64,000 bases of DNA from an uncultured Flavobacteriaceae bacterium (GTDB lineage Bacteria > Bacteroidota > Bacteroidia > Flavobacteriales > Flavobacteriaceae): positions 1-64,000 of the forward strand of contig CANLXN010000011.1 in the NCBI GenBank assembly GCA_947495135.1, written 5' to 3'. Shown piece by piece: positions 18,892-26,725 of this stretch. The notes below the pieces were generated by a model. It did no database searches. It saw nothing but the letters and a program-made list of their open reading frames with translations, and was not told the DNA's origin. The translations under genes and the position numbers were made by a program. Positions within the stretch are counted from its first letter, which is position 1; each line of letters begins with the position of its first letter.

Positions 18892-19068
18892 ATGAAAATA
18901 ACACGCATCGTTTTTGGAATTATAATTGGAAGCCTCATTGGATATTATGTGGGTGGATTCTACGATCATGCTCAAATTGGGATGTACATTGGAGGTGGCT
19001 TCGGATTGTTGATAGGTAGTTGTAATCTAATTTTTGGAGATCGGAAAAAAGTAACCCACTCAAACTAG
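18892..19068 (+). CDS. 58-aa glycine-rich membrane miniprotein
   Basis: The frame reads MKITRIVFGIIIGSLIGYYV, a turn with charged residues, then MYIGGGFGLLIGSC and a polar tail ending RKKVTHSN. Two hydrophobic segments carry G-x-x-x-G spacing, typical of tightly packed helical hairpins. It is short but has a normal start, a full stop and membrane-protein composition. It may be exported to or inserted in the inner membrane; function unknown. Confidence 0.55.
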   Translation: MKITRIVFGIIIGSLIGYYVGGFYDHAQIGMYIGGGFGLLIGSCNLIFGDRKKVTHSN

Positions 19069-19115
19069 GAAGTTCTCGATGGAGAGAATTTATATATCTT
19101 CGTTACTCAACACAG

Positions 19116-19679
19116 ATTAAAACAAAACATATACATATCAAACAGCTCTTTACTTTCATAATTGGGGCCGCAATGCTCTTGTCTTGTGGTAACTCCAGTG
19201 GCCAGTTGAAGTCTTCAAATAACGATGGTAACCAAATTCAATGCTCCAAAAATGGATGCAGCGGAACATACATTGGTCCCGAATTTGTAAACGGGGATGA
19301 TATAGCCCATCAATTCTCTAACAAAATGTCTAAGGCAGTTGGAGAACAATTAAAAGAACTTTTCAGAAACAAAGAATACTCGAAGGTAGATTTCAAGAAC
19401 ATTTCAATGTCTACAGATGGAATGGGATCTGGAAACGTAACCTATACGCTATCCATTCCTTTTATGGCAGTTTTAGAACCGTGCAATGCCTATACTTCTT
19501 TCGATCACGTGGGCGGCTGGAATCATAGCCCTGCATTGGCATCACGAAAAAAACAATTACAAAGTGTGCTTTTAAATGAGGAAACCCTTGATATTAGTGC
19601 CTTAAAAACCACTAACGAAGGATTACAAGAGTATTGGATTCAATGGAAAAATAAAGAAGTACAGGCATCCTGCGAATAG
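19116..19679 (+). CDS. Lipoprotein, possibly with an ATT start codon
   Basis: About 187 aa of unknown function, with Cys-rich N-terminal region (QCSKNGCSGTYIG) and an internal ISMSTDGMGSGNVTYTLS beta-rich part. The first ATG (19173) lies inside the signal peptide, just before the lipobox MLLSCG. Reading the same frame upstream gives a complete lipoprotein signal, KTKHIHIKQLFTFIIGAA, whose natural first codon is ATT at 19116; ATC at 19137 is the alternative. Either translation starts at a rare non-ATG codon or the start codon has been lost by mutation. A TATCTTCG -7-like box at 19095-19102 sits just upstream. Confidence 0.6.
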   Translation: MKTKHIHIKQLFTFIIGAAMLLSCGNSSGQLKSSNNDGNQIQCSKNGCSGTYIGPEFVNGDDIAHQFSNKMSKAVGEQLKELFRNKEYSKVDFKNISMSTDGMGSGNVTYTLSIPFMAVLEPCNAYTSFDHVGGWNHSPALASRKKQLQSVLLNEETLDISALKTTNEGLQEYWIQWKNKEVQASCE

Positions 19680-19748
19680 GTTCAGTTACTTAAAAGTTAA
19701 ACATAAATATAGTTATATACCATATACACTTTTAAAACTATCAAACAC

Positions 19749-19778
19749 AAAACGGCAGCGCGATTGTGCTGCCGTTTT
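19749..19778. terminator. Hairpin between the lipoprotein gene and a gene remnant
   Basis: A perfect 11-bp stem (AAAACGGCAGC with its complement, 19768-19778) and an 8-nt loop. Only four T's follow, so it may be a bidirectional terminator of modest strength. Confidence 0.7.
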
Positions 19779-19804
19779 CGAATACCAAAGTTTGGGACAA
19801 ATAA

Positions 19805-19939
19805 TTAGTCACAATTCGCTGCAACATCTCTTACTTCGGTTTGCGTGTCTACCATGTTGTCTAGATACATATTACCTCGAATAGTTATTTCAACATAGTC
19901 TGTTCCTATGTTTGTAATAGTTCCTGAGAAACTCGTCAT
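19805..19939 (-). pseudogene. Gene remnant or very short ORF (44 aa)
   Basis: On the minus strand a 44-codon frame (MTSFSGTITNIGTDYVEIT at its start, ending DVAANCD) looks like the beta-rich C-terminal end of a secreted protein. A TAG lies in frame three codons upstream, and no signal peptide or promoter is present. It sits next to another fossil on the opposite strand, which favours decay. Confidence 0.4.
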
Positions 19940-19970
19940 TCTATTCTAAGTTGGGTGGCAATATCATCTA

Positions 19971-20018
19971 GGATTGGAGAAAGAACAGGATTTGAACAGC
20001 TACTTGAATACACTTTAA
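19971..20018 (+). pseudogene. Fossil 3' end of a TPR/HTH regulator gene
   Basis: Sixteen codons reading GLEKEQDLNSYLNTL plus stop match the C-terminus of the TPR/HTH regulator encoded at 22540-24294 (GLDKEQDLNGYLNTL), and similarity continues a few bases past both stops. Upstream homology is absent, so a paralogue was deleted, leaving only its tail. Confidence 0.65.
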
Positions 20019-20129
20019 ATTAGTCTGGAAATTTGAGCCGTAGGCCGTAATATTTTATCGATTCTTTAACGTAAACTGTTGTTATTTAGGTATATATTTA
20101 AGTGAAAAGAATCTTTAAACTTTATTGCT

Positions 20130-22241
20130 TTGAAAAAAACACTCACCTTACTCGTCCTATTCATTTCCTTTTCGTTAACAGCGAATAATGAACTCACCAT
20201 TGCGTGGGATACTTCTCTCTCAATGAAAAATAGAGATTTAGCCAAAGAATTTGATCTTCTTGAGAGCTATTTTTCAAAATATCCAGAAGCTACGGTCACC
20301 ATCCTTGAATTCAATAATATTAGAATTTTAGAAAATAAAGTCAAAGTGACGAATGGAAATTGGCAAGAAATTAAAACCCAGCTATCCACTAGTATTTACG
20401 ACGGTGCCACTTCCTACGAGAAATTACCTGCTAAACTAGGAGAAGACATCGTACTCATTTTTACCGATGGCGTGGAAACCCTCATACGCGACACTAAAAT
20501 TTTGGGAAAGAAGCCATATATCATTAATAGTAATGCCGATTTGGATATTGACAACCTTAAATTTCTAGCTCTTTCCAATAAAGGGAGATTGATTAATCTG
20601 AAATTCTTAGAAAACGCAGCGAATATGCCAGATCAAGAAATAACCTATATGGGTAACATCTTTTCTCCTCTCGTTCCCCTCGAGGATATTCGTATTAGCG
20701 TTAAAGGTTCTAGCACGGAAGCTACACCGCGAAGGGATGGAACTTATAGTATTCAAGCAAAACCTGGAGAGGTAATTTTGGTTTCAGCAGGAGATCAGAC
20801 CTTAACCGAAAAAACTCTGAATGAAAATAGAATTCTTAATTTATGGGTAACCGATAAAATTGAGCAATTAGATGCTGCGCAAGTACTCCAAAATGAAGAG
20901 TTCAGAGAAAGTGAAAAAGAAATACAAACTGGTCTTCGGAAAACGAATAAGCGAAGTTTAGGCTTCTCGGTGGCTAGTGCAGACGAATCGGATATTTCAG
21001 GATATAGAGAATTAGCAGATGCCATTAGGGGCAGATATGCAGGGGTTTTGGTCGATCGGGATTTGGGGAATATTCAGCTTACCAGATTTGCCACATTCAA
21101 TGGTAATCGAAACGCCTTGGTTATACTAGATGGCGCTCCTTTGGCCGATGGAGTTAATATAGAAGGTATTGTGACTCCACAAAATGTGGCTTCTATTGAT
21201 ATTTTGAAAGGCTTCGCTGCCACCAACATTTACGGTTCGGACGGCAGAAATGGCGTAGTTCTTATTACTACAAAGGCAACTGCCTCGGCAATGAACGCTA
21301 CAGCTAAAAAGAAAGCTCCAAAAAACTTATATACAGGTCCTGTGCTATCAGAGGATAAAATTAAGGATCCAGCCTACCTGTCCAATCTAAAGCAGCAGCG
21401 AACCTTGGCCACACTGTACGACACCTATTTAAACGAACGAGAAAACTACTGGGATCAATCGCTGTACTTAGCAGATGTGAGCGAGTATTTTTCAAATTGG
21501 AACGAAATTCTGGCGGAACAAATTGCGTACAACGTTCTCGAACGGGATAGCGACCTTTCTACACTAAGAGGACTGTTATTTACGGCCTACAAAACAGGAA
21601 ACCCAAACTTGGCCTTAGATATCGCCTATGCGACCTTAGAAAAGTATCCACAACAGACACAATCTTATCTAGACTTAGCAATGGCGCATAAAGCAGCTGG
21701 AAATTACCAAGAAGCACTTAATAGATTATTGGCAATAGAATATGGAACGGCCAATCAATCTTTAGACTTTTCAAATCTAAGAAGCATTGTAGATAATGAG
21801 ATAAGAAACTTGGTTCAAGAACAAAAACCGAATCTAAAACTAGGAAAAATCCAAGTAAAACATCTAAAAAAGAAAGACCTTAACTCTCGTATTGTGATCG
21901 ATTGGAGCAATCGAGATGCTGAATTTGAACTTACCTTTATTAGTCCAGATAACTTGTACACTAAATGGAGTCATACACTCGCAAACAACGAACTAATGGA
22001 AGAAGAAGTACTTCATGGTTTCTCACAAAAAGAATTTGAAATCGATGGTGGAGTGCAGGGAGAATGGACTGTTAACGTTAAGTACTTAGGAAATAAGATA
22101 ACGGCTAATAACGACCCTTCCCTATTAAAATGTACGATCTACCATAATTATGGCAGTGAAAACGAACGCACCGAAGAAAAGATTATTCGTTTACAGGAGA
22201 AAGGAAGCGACAAGTTAATGGTAAAACTGGTTACTGAATAA
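20130..22241 (+). CDS. VWA-like domain, TonB-plug-like domain and TPR protein, exported
   Basis: 703 aa starting with TTG, with a signal peptide (about 1-19). Residues 21-180 look like a von Willebrand A domain: MIDAS pattern DTSLSM (Asp27, Ser29, Ser31) and LIFTDG near 111. Residues about 285-390 resemble the plug of SusC/TonB receptors, including the 'IYGSDGRNGVVLITT' signature, but no beta barrel follows. Instead there is a TPR-like helical region (about 480-545) and a beta-rich C-terminus. The order suggests a periplasmic scaffold or sensor that touches outer-membrane receptors. This role is inference. Confidence 0.75.
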   Translation: MKKTLTLLVLFISFSLTANNELTIAWDTSLSMKNRDLAKEFDLLESYFSKYPEATVTILEFNNIRILENKVKVTNGNWQEIKTQLSTSIYDGATSYEKLPAKLGEDIVLIFTDGVETLIRDTKILGKKPYIINSNADLDIDNLKFLALSNKGRLINLKFLENAANMPDQEITYMGNIFSPLVPLEDIRISVKGSSTEATPRRDGTYSIQAKPGEVILVSAGDQTLTEKTLNENRILNLWVTDKIEQLDAAQVLQNEEFRESEKEIQTGLRKTNKRSLGFSVASADESDISGYRELADAIRGRYAGVLVDRDLGNIQLTRFATFNGNRNALVILDGAPLADGVNIEGIVTPQNVASIDILKGFAATNIYGSDGRNGVVLITTKATASAMNATAKKKAPKNLYTGPVLSEDKIKDPAYLSNLKQQRTLATLYDTYLNERENYWDQSLYLADVSEYFSNWNEILAEQIAYNVLERDSDLSTLRGLLFTAYKTGNPNLALDIAYATLEKYPQQTQSYLDLAMAHKAAGNYQEALNRLLAIEYGTANQSLDFSNLRSIVDNEIRNLVQEQKPNLKLGKIQVKHLKKKDLNSRIVIDWSNRDAEFELTFISPDNLYTKWSHTLANNELMEEEVLHGFSQKEFEIDGGVQGEWTVNVKYLGNKITANNDPSLLKCTIYHNYGSENERTEEKIIRLQEKGSDKLMVKLVTE

Positions 22242-22539
22242 GCAGTTTTAATTGGTGGTTGATAATTGTTAGTTCCGAAATAATACGTTTACATCGGCTT
22301 TCCCACATGGACAAAGTATAGACAGATTGCATTCTTATTCGTACATAATCGAAAGATCACGTGTCAGAAAAAAACTATTAACATGCTGATATATAGATTA
22401 TTAATGGCTATTTCAGATTAAACAATTATGGATAAAACATTGACTGGCACACTTCTCGATATAGACGTGTGGCTTTCCTTTTGTAAATTGAGTTATAAAA
22501 TCTATTAACTTCGAATTCAGATAACTAACTCCTTACATC

Positions 22540-24294
22540 ATGAATTTTCGCTTTGTTCTATTAGTCATTTTATTCCTCTCCTACCAAATGTCTGCCCAAC
22601 AGAAAAAGATAATTGACAGCTTGAAAACTGTTTTAATAAAGCAGACCGACTCTTCAAAAGTTGGCACCTACAGCGAATTAATAAAAGTCTTGGTTCGATT
22701 GGACGCTGAGAAAGCAAAGTTGTATTTAGATAAAGAATTAGAATTAGCAACTAGTTTAGGCAACCCAGATCTAATTGCAAGAGCTAAAATGGATGAGGGA
22801 AATTACTATGGAGTCAAATCTGATTTTGCTGCAGCCGAAAAATCATATACCGAAGCCAAAAGAATCTACGGAGAATCGAACGACAGTTTAAGTATGGCGA
22901 AAGTTTTAAATAATATGTCTCGCGTACTTTTCTTTAAAGGAAACCTGGAAGGCGCGCTTAAAGCTGCATTGGAAGCCGCAAGAATAAACGAACGACTCAA
23001 CACAAGTAAAATTGAACTTATTGGCAATTATATGTCCATAGGTAATACCCAGTCTGCGTTGGCTAGGTATGACAGCTCTCTAGAATATTACAAGAAAGCA
23101 GAAGCAATTGCTTTGGAGGAAGACATCCCACTGCGTTTGGCACAAGTACGGCATAATTTGGGTGAAAACATGAAATGGCTAGAGCGCTACCCGGAAGCCC
23201 TTCCGTATTTTAATAAGAATGTGGAATACTACACAAGCGTACAAAATGAATTCAAATTAGCAAACACCTATAACAGTTTAGGTACGGTTTATTTTGAAAT
23301 GGATAGTATTAAAAAGGCTAAGCACTATTTCGAAAAATCGTATGCGATTACCGAAAAGTTCGGAATTAAGGAAGGTATGGCGTTCAACGCTCGTAACCTT
23401 GGCAGAATAAGCATGAAAGAGAATGATCCAAAAATGGCTTTAGACTATTACACTATTGGAATGAATCACTCTCTGGAGTCTAATTCGAGGTCAATTCTGG
23501 TGGCCGATTATAACAATGTATCCAACGCATACGCCGCCTTGGGTAACTATAAGAATGCATATAATTACAAAGCAAAGCACCAGGAGCTCAACGATTCCAT
23601 TTATAGAAAAGAAAACATAGACAAGTTGAGCGAGCTGGAGATCCAATATCAGACCGAGAAAAAAGAAGCAGAGATTGCCCTTCAAGGTGAAGAAATTAAA
23701 ACATTGAATCTACAAGCCAAAAACGATCAACTCACCAAAACACTTTTCGGTATTGGGATGTTTTCCTTTATTGCGATAGCAGGTCTGCTCTATTTTGGTT
23801 TTAAACAACGTATTAAAAAGAACAAAATAGCACAGGAAAAACAAGAAGCCATTCTTACACAAGAAATAGAATTCAAGAAAAAGGAGCTCACCGCTCAGAC
23901 ACTACATTTAGTTCAAAAAAACACTTTTATACAAGAGCTTAAAGATAACCTTGAGAAAATTAAACAGTCGCCAGAATTATTCAAAGTAGAGTTTAGGCGT
24001 TTGGTACTGCTCTTAAAAAAGGAAAGCGCAGAAGATAAAGATTGGGAAGTGTTTAAATCCTATTTCTCTGAGGTACATAATAATTTTGACAGCACATTAA
24101 AATCCATCTACTCAGATATTTCAGAAAAAGAAATTAGACTGGCATCCTTTTTAAGAATGAATCTAACCACCAAAGAAATAGCATCCATGTTAAACGTTCT
24201 TCCAGACAGTGTGTTAACCTCCAAATACAGACTAAAGAAAAAACTGGGATTGGATAAAGAACAGGATTTGAACGGCTATTTGAATACACTTTAG
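22540..24294 (+). CDS. TPR-transmembrane-HTH regulator
   Basis: 584 aa of a layout common in Bacteroidota: signal peptide (1-20), six or seven periplasmic TPR units (about 40-340), one membrane helix (about 400-421, FGIGMFSFIAIAGLLYFGF), a coiled coil (425-480) and a C-terminal LuxR-like helix-turn-helix (about 520-584; ISEKEIRLASFLRMNLTTKE, then SMLNVLPDSV and KYRLKKKLGL). Presumably it senses a periplasmic signal and acts on DNA from the membrane. A fossil of a second copy lies at 19971-20018. The 22242-22539 gap upstream holds no gene. Confidence 0.85.
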   Translation: MNFRFVLLVILFLSYQMSAQQKKIIDSLKTVLIKQTDSSKVGTYSELIKVLVRLDAEKAKLYLDKELELATSLGNPDLIARAKMDEGNYYGVKSDFAAAEKSYTEAKRIYGESNDSLSMAKVLNNMSRVLFFKGNLEGALKAALEAARINERLNTSKIELIGNYMSIGNTQSALARYDSSLEYYKKAEAIALEEDIPLRLAQVRHNLGENMKWLERYPEALPYFNKNVEYYTSVQNEFKLANTYNSLGTVYFEMDSIKKAKHYFEKSYAITEKFGIKEGMAFNARNLGRISMKENDPKMALDYYTIGMNHSLESNSRSILVADYNNVSNAYAALGNYKNAYNYKAKHQELNDSIYRKENIDKLSELEIQYQTEKKEAEIALQGEEIKTLNLQAKNDQLTKTLFGIGMFSFIAIAGLLYFGFKQRIKKNKIAQEKQEAILTQEIEFKKKELTAQTLHLVQKNTFIQELKDNLEKIKQSPELFKVEFRRLVLLLKKESAEDKDWEVFKSYFSEVHNNFDSTLKSIYSDISEKEIRLASFLRMNLTTKEIASMLNVLPDSVLTSKYRLKKKLGLDKEQDLNGYLNTL

Positions 24295-24344
24295 AAATAG
24301 TCTTGAGATTTTAGTATTGAGTAGTGTGCTGTTAGTGTCAATTG

Positions 24345-24533
24345 AGATTGCCACTTATTATCCCAAATACCATTTACTTACCGAACACCGAACACTGATC
24401 ACTGAATACTCATTCCCCCCTAACACCCTTCTGCCACTGCCAACTGCGACTGCCTACTTATTATCCCTAATTCCATTTACTTACGGAACACCGACCACTG
24501 AACACTGAATACTGAACACTTATTCCCCCTCTC
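24345..24533. repeat. Imperfect tandem duplication containing heptamer-like repeats
   Basis: Two units of about 80-90 bp (24345-24422 and 24446-24533) share TACTTATTATCCC, CCATTTACTTAC and runs of ACTGAACA/ACTGAATA heptamers. Related degenerate heptamers occur on the other side of the following gene (about 26475-26535) and before the ABM gene (about 11885-11930). No coding capacity is credible. Confidence 0.6.
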
Positions 24534-24591
24534 CTATTTCCTAAAATAATAGGATAGACGTATCTTGCACATCTATTTAAATGTAAAAATT

Positions 24592-26436
24592 ATGGAAGGC
24601 AGTAATATGCTCGGTTATATCAAGGAAGTATTGAAAAATATGCCAATTGGATGGTTGGATTTGACCACACACCGACTCGATATTTACAATGAAGAATTGG
24701 CCAAAACTCAATTTCTAGAGGAGTTTGAAACCTTGTATACTGACTTTAATCATGATACTTCTGCTTTAGACGCATTGCCTACTGCCTATGACTATATTAG
24801 ATTAGGGCATCCGTTATCTTCTATATTAGAATGGGTCATTGCCCGCTTATTCGATACGACACCTGAAAGAGTTATTAGTTTTTCATCGAAGACGGTTCCT
24901 GTTTTGGCAATTCTGCGAAAAAATCTGTTAGCCCATAAAAACACCCAAATCAGTTACAAAGGAAAATTACCAGCGTTTTTTGATGAGGAAGTATTAAGGC
25001 GTGTTTATGGCTACCAATTTGAGTTAAATGAAGTAGAAAATGCAGCGTCTATTTCTGAGTTCGATGGAAGTAGTATTTTCATTTCACAACAAGACGATAT
25101 TGGTCATTTTGAACGTACCGAAAGTGTTGACTTTTTCATCAATGTTCATCCTCAATTAGGAAGTGTTTTAGTGGTAAACGGAAGTCAAAATGAAAGTTAT
25201 ATTTCAGAAATACAACATGTTAGAAGAAGAGAAACCATTGCAATGACGCCAAACAATTCTCTTGTGGCTTTAAATGTATTGGTGGGAAAAACTTCATTAC
25301 CGCATACCAAAAGTAATGTTGAAACTCACAAAACAAGTGTTTTAGCGTCCATAAAAGAGATTAATGGTATCCACACAAAACCGCTGGTTGCTTCTAGCGG
25401 ACTATCCATTCAATATGCGATAATGATGGGCCTCATCCACGATGCTATGGAAAAACATAGCGACAAAGCGATCAAATTTATTGTTCCTCCAAATTGTTAC
25501 GGTGGAACCAATGACCAGGCAAGGCGCGTTGCGGCTTGTATTGATCAAGTTGAAATAGTAGACTTACCAGTAGACGGGGATAACGATATGGTTCAAAGTA
25601 TCGATATCGTTTTAGATAAAATTGCTCAAGAAGATGCCATCCCTTACATTATTGCCGAAATTCCAACAAATCCCAGAGTTGAAGTTCCAGATCTTATCAA
25701 ATTAAAAGAAGTTTTAAGCAAAGAAAGAATAACACCGAACGGGGAAATTGCGATCGATCCCGTTTTTATTTTGGATCAAACCTTTTGTCCGAACGTACAC
25801 TTTTTAGGGGAAGGTAAAATACTTTCTGCCGTTAGAGCCATTTCGTATGCTAGCGGATCTAAATTTCCAAGCGGAGGGAAATGTACTGCCGGCTATTGTA
25901 TAGGAAATAAAAAGACTTCCGCATTGATGGAAAAAATAGAGATGAATCTAAGACTGTGCGATAATGAGGCTACAGACCTTCAATATGAAATATTAGCAGA
26001 ACAATTGCCTTCCATGAATCAAAGAATCGTTGATGCCTACAAGAATACGCGCGAATTTGTGAGTTTTATCAATGATACGCTCCCCGAAGCGAAGATCAAT
26101 TTTGTTTCAGAAGAATTGGCAGCACAGGGATTTACGCCCTCTGTTTTTTCGTTAGATCTTCCCACTAAAGGAACTACCCCTGAAGAAAAGGAATCTTATA
26201 AACGAGCGTTAAATCTTCAATTAATCAATTTAATGATTACTGAAATTCCCCATGAAAGTAAATTTTGTGTGAGCTATGGACAGTTACAAGGATGTTATTG
26301 GACCATTCCCGCTACCTCTACTCAAGGAACTACTAAAGAAGGGGACAAAGACTATATTGTGCGGGCATCACTTTCTCCTAATCTAGATCTTGAGCTTCAT
26401 AAAAAGGTGTTTTTGAAATTTGTTCAAAATATTTAA
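24592..26436 (+). CDS. Long PLP-dependent Cys/Met-metabolism-type enzyme
   Basis: 614 aa of the cystathionine gamma-synthase / beta-lyase fold, longer than the usual 380-400. The C-terminal 370 residues are the PLP domain: the 'SSGLSIQYAIM' and PPNCYGGTND segments bind cofactor phosphate, ILDQTFCPN carries the Asp that contacts the pyridine ring, and YASGSKFPSGG carries the likely Schiff-base Lys424. About 230 N-terminal residues are an extra domain of unclear fold. Exact reaction (lyase, synthase or desulfurase) is not readable. A TTG start 9 codons upstream is possible; ATG at 24592 is preferred. Heptamer repeats lie on both sides. Confidence 0.82.
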   Translation: MEGSNMLGYIKEVLKNMPIGWLDLTTHRLDIYNEELAKTQFLEEFETLYTDFNHDTSALDALPTAYDYIRLGHPLSSILEWVIARLFDTTPERVISFSSKTVPVLAILRKNLLAHKNTQISYKGKLPAFFDEEVLRRVYGYQFELNEVENAASISEFDGSSIFISQQDDIGHFERTESVDFFINVHPQLGSVLVVNGSQNESYISEIQHVRRRETIAMTPNNSLVALNVLVGKTSLPHTKSNVETHKTSVLASIKEINGIHTKPLVASSGLSIQYAIMMGLIHDAMEKHSDKAIKFIVPPNCYGGTNDQARRVAACIDQVEIVDLPVDGDNDMVQSIDIVLDKIAQEDAIPYIIAEIPTNPRVEVPDLIKLKEVLSKERITPNGEIAIDPVFILDQTFCPNVHFLGEGKILSAVRAISYASGSKFPSGGKCTAGYCIGNKKTSALMEKIEMNLRLCDNEATDLQYEILAEQLPSMNQRIVDAYKNTREFVSFINDTLPEAKINFVSEELAAQGFTPSVFSLDLPTKGTTPEEKESYKRALNLQLINLMITEIPHESKFCVSYGQLQGCYWTIPATSTQGTTKEGDKDYIVRASLSPNLDLELHKKVFLKFVQNI

Positions 26437-26671
26437 ATCCGGGTGCCTGCCTTTCATACTAATTCCTAATCCCTTATGCCTTCTGCTCATTGAATATTGA
26501 AATTTGAGCATTGAGCGTTGCCAACTACAACTGCCTACTTTTTAAAACTATTCAGCCAGACGACGGGCAAGCTCCCAATGTCTGCTGATCATTTAGCATT
26601 GCTTTTTGAAATCTGCGGTTTTACCACAATTCTTATCAAGAATTAAGTTGTAACTTAAAGTGTCTTTTTTA

Positions 26672-26725
26672 CATCTTAAAAAACATCTTAAAAAACACCT
26701 TATGAAACACCTTATGAAACATCTT
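26672..26725 (+). repeat. 12-bp tandem repeat inside a signal-peptide region
   Basis: About 4.5 copies of a 12-nt unit: two of CATCTTAAAAAA, two of CACCTTATGAAA and a final CATCTT. In frame they encode HLKK or HLMK repeats ahead of the hydrophobic core of the following lipoprotein, and create several alternative ATG codons. Confidence 0.9.

Noticed and set aside
22242-22539. Short CACAC/GTGTG hairpin and weak promoter-like words before the TPR/HTH gene
   Set aside because: Stem of only five bases and no good -7 box; too weak to list as a feature.
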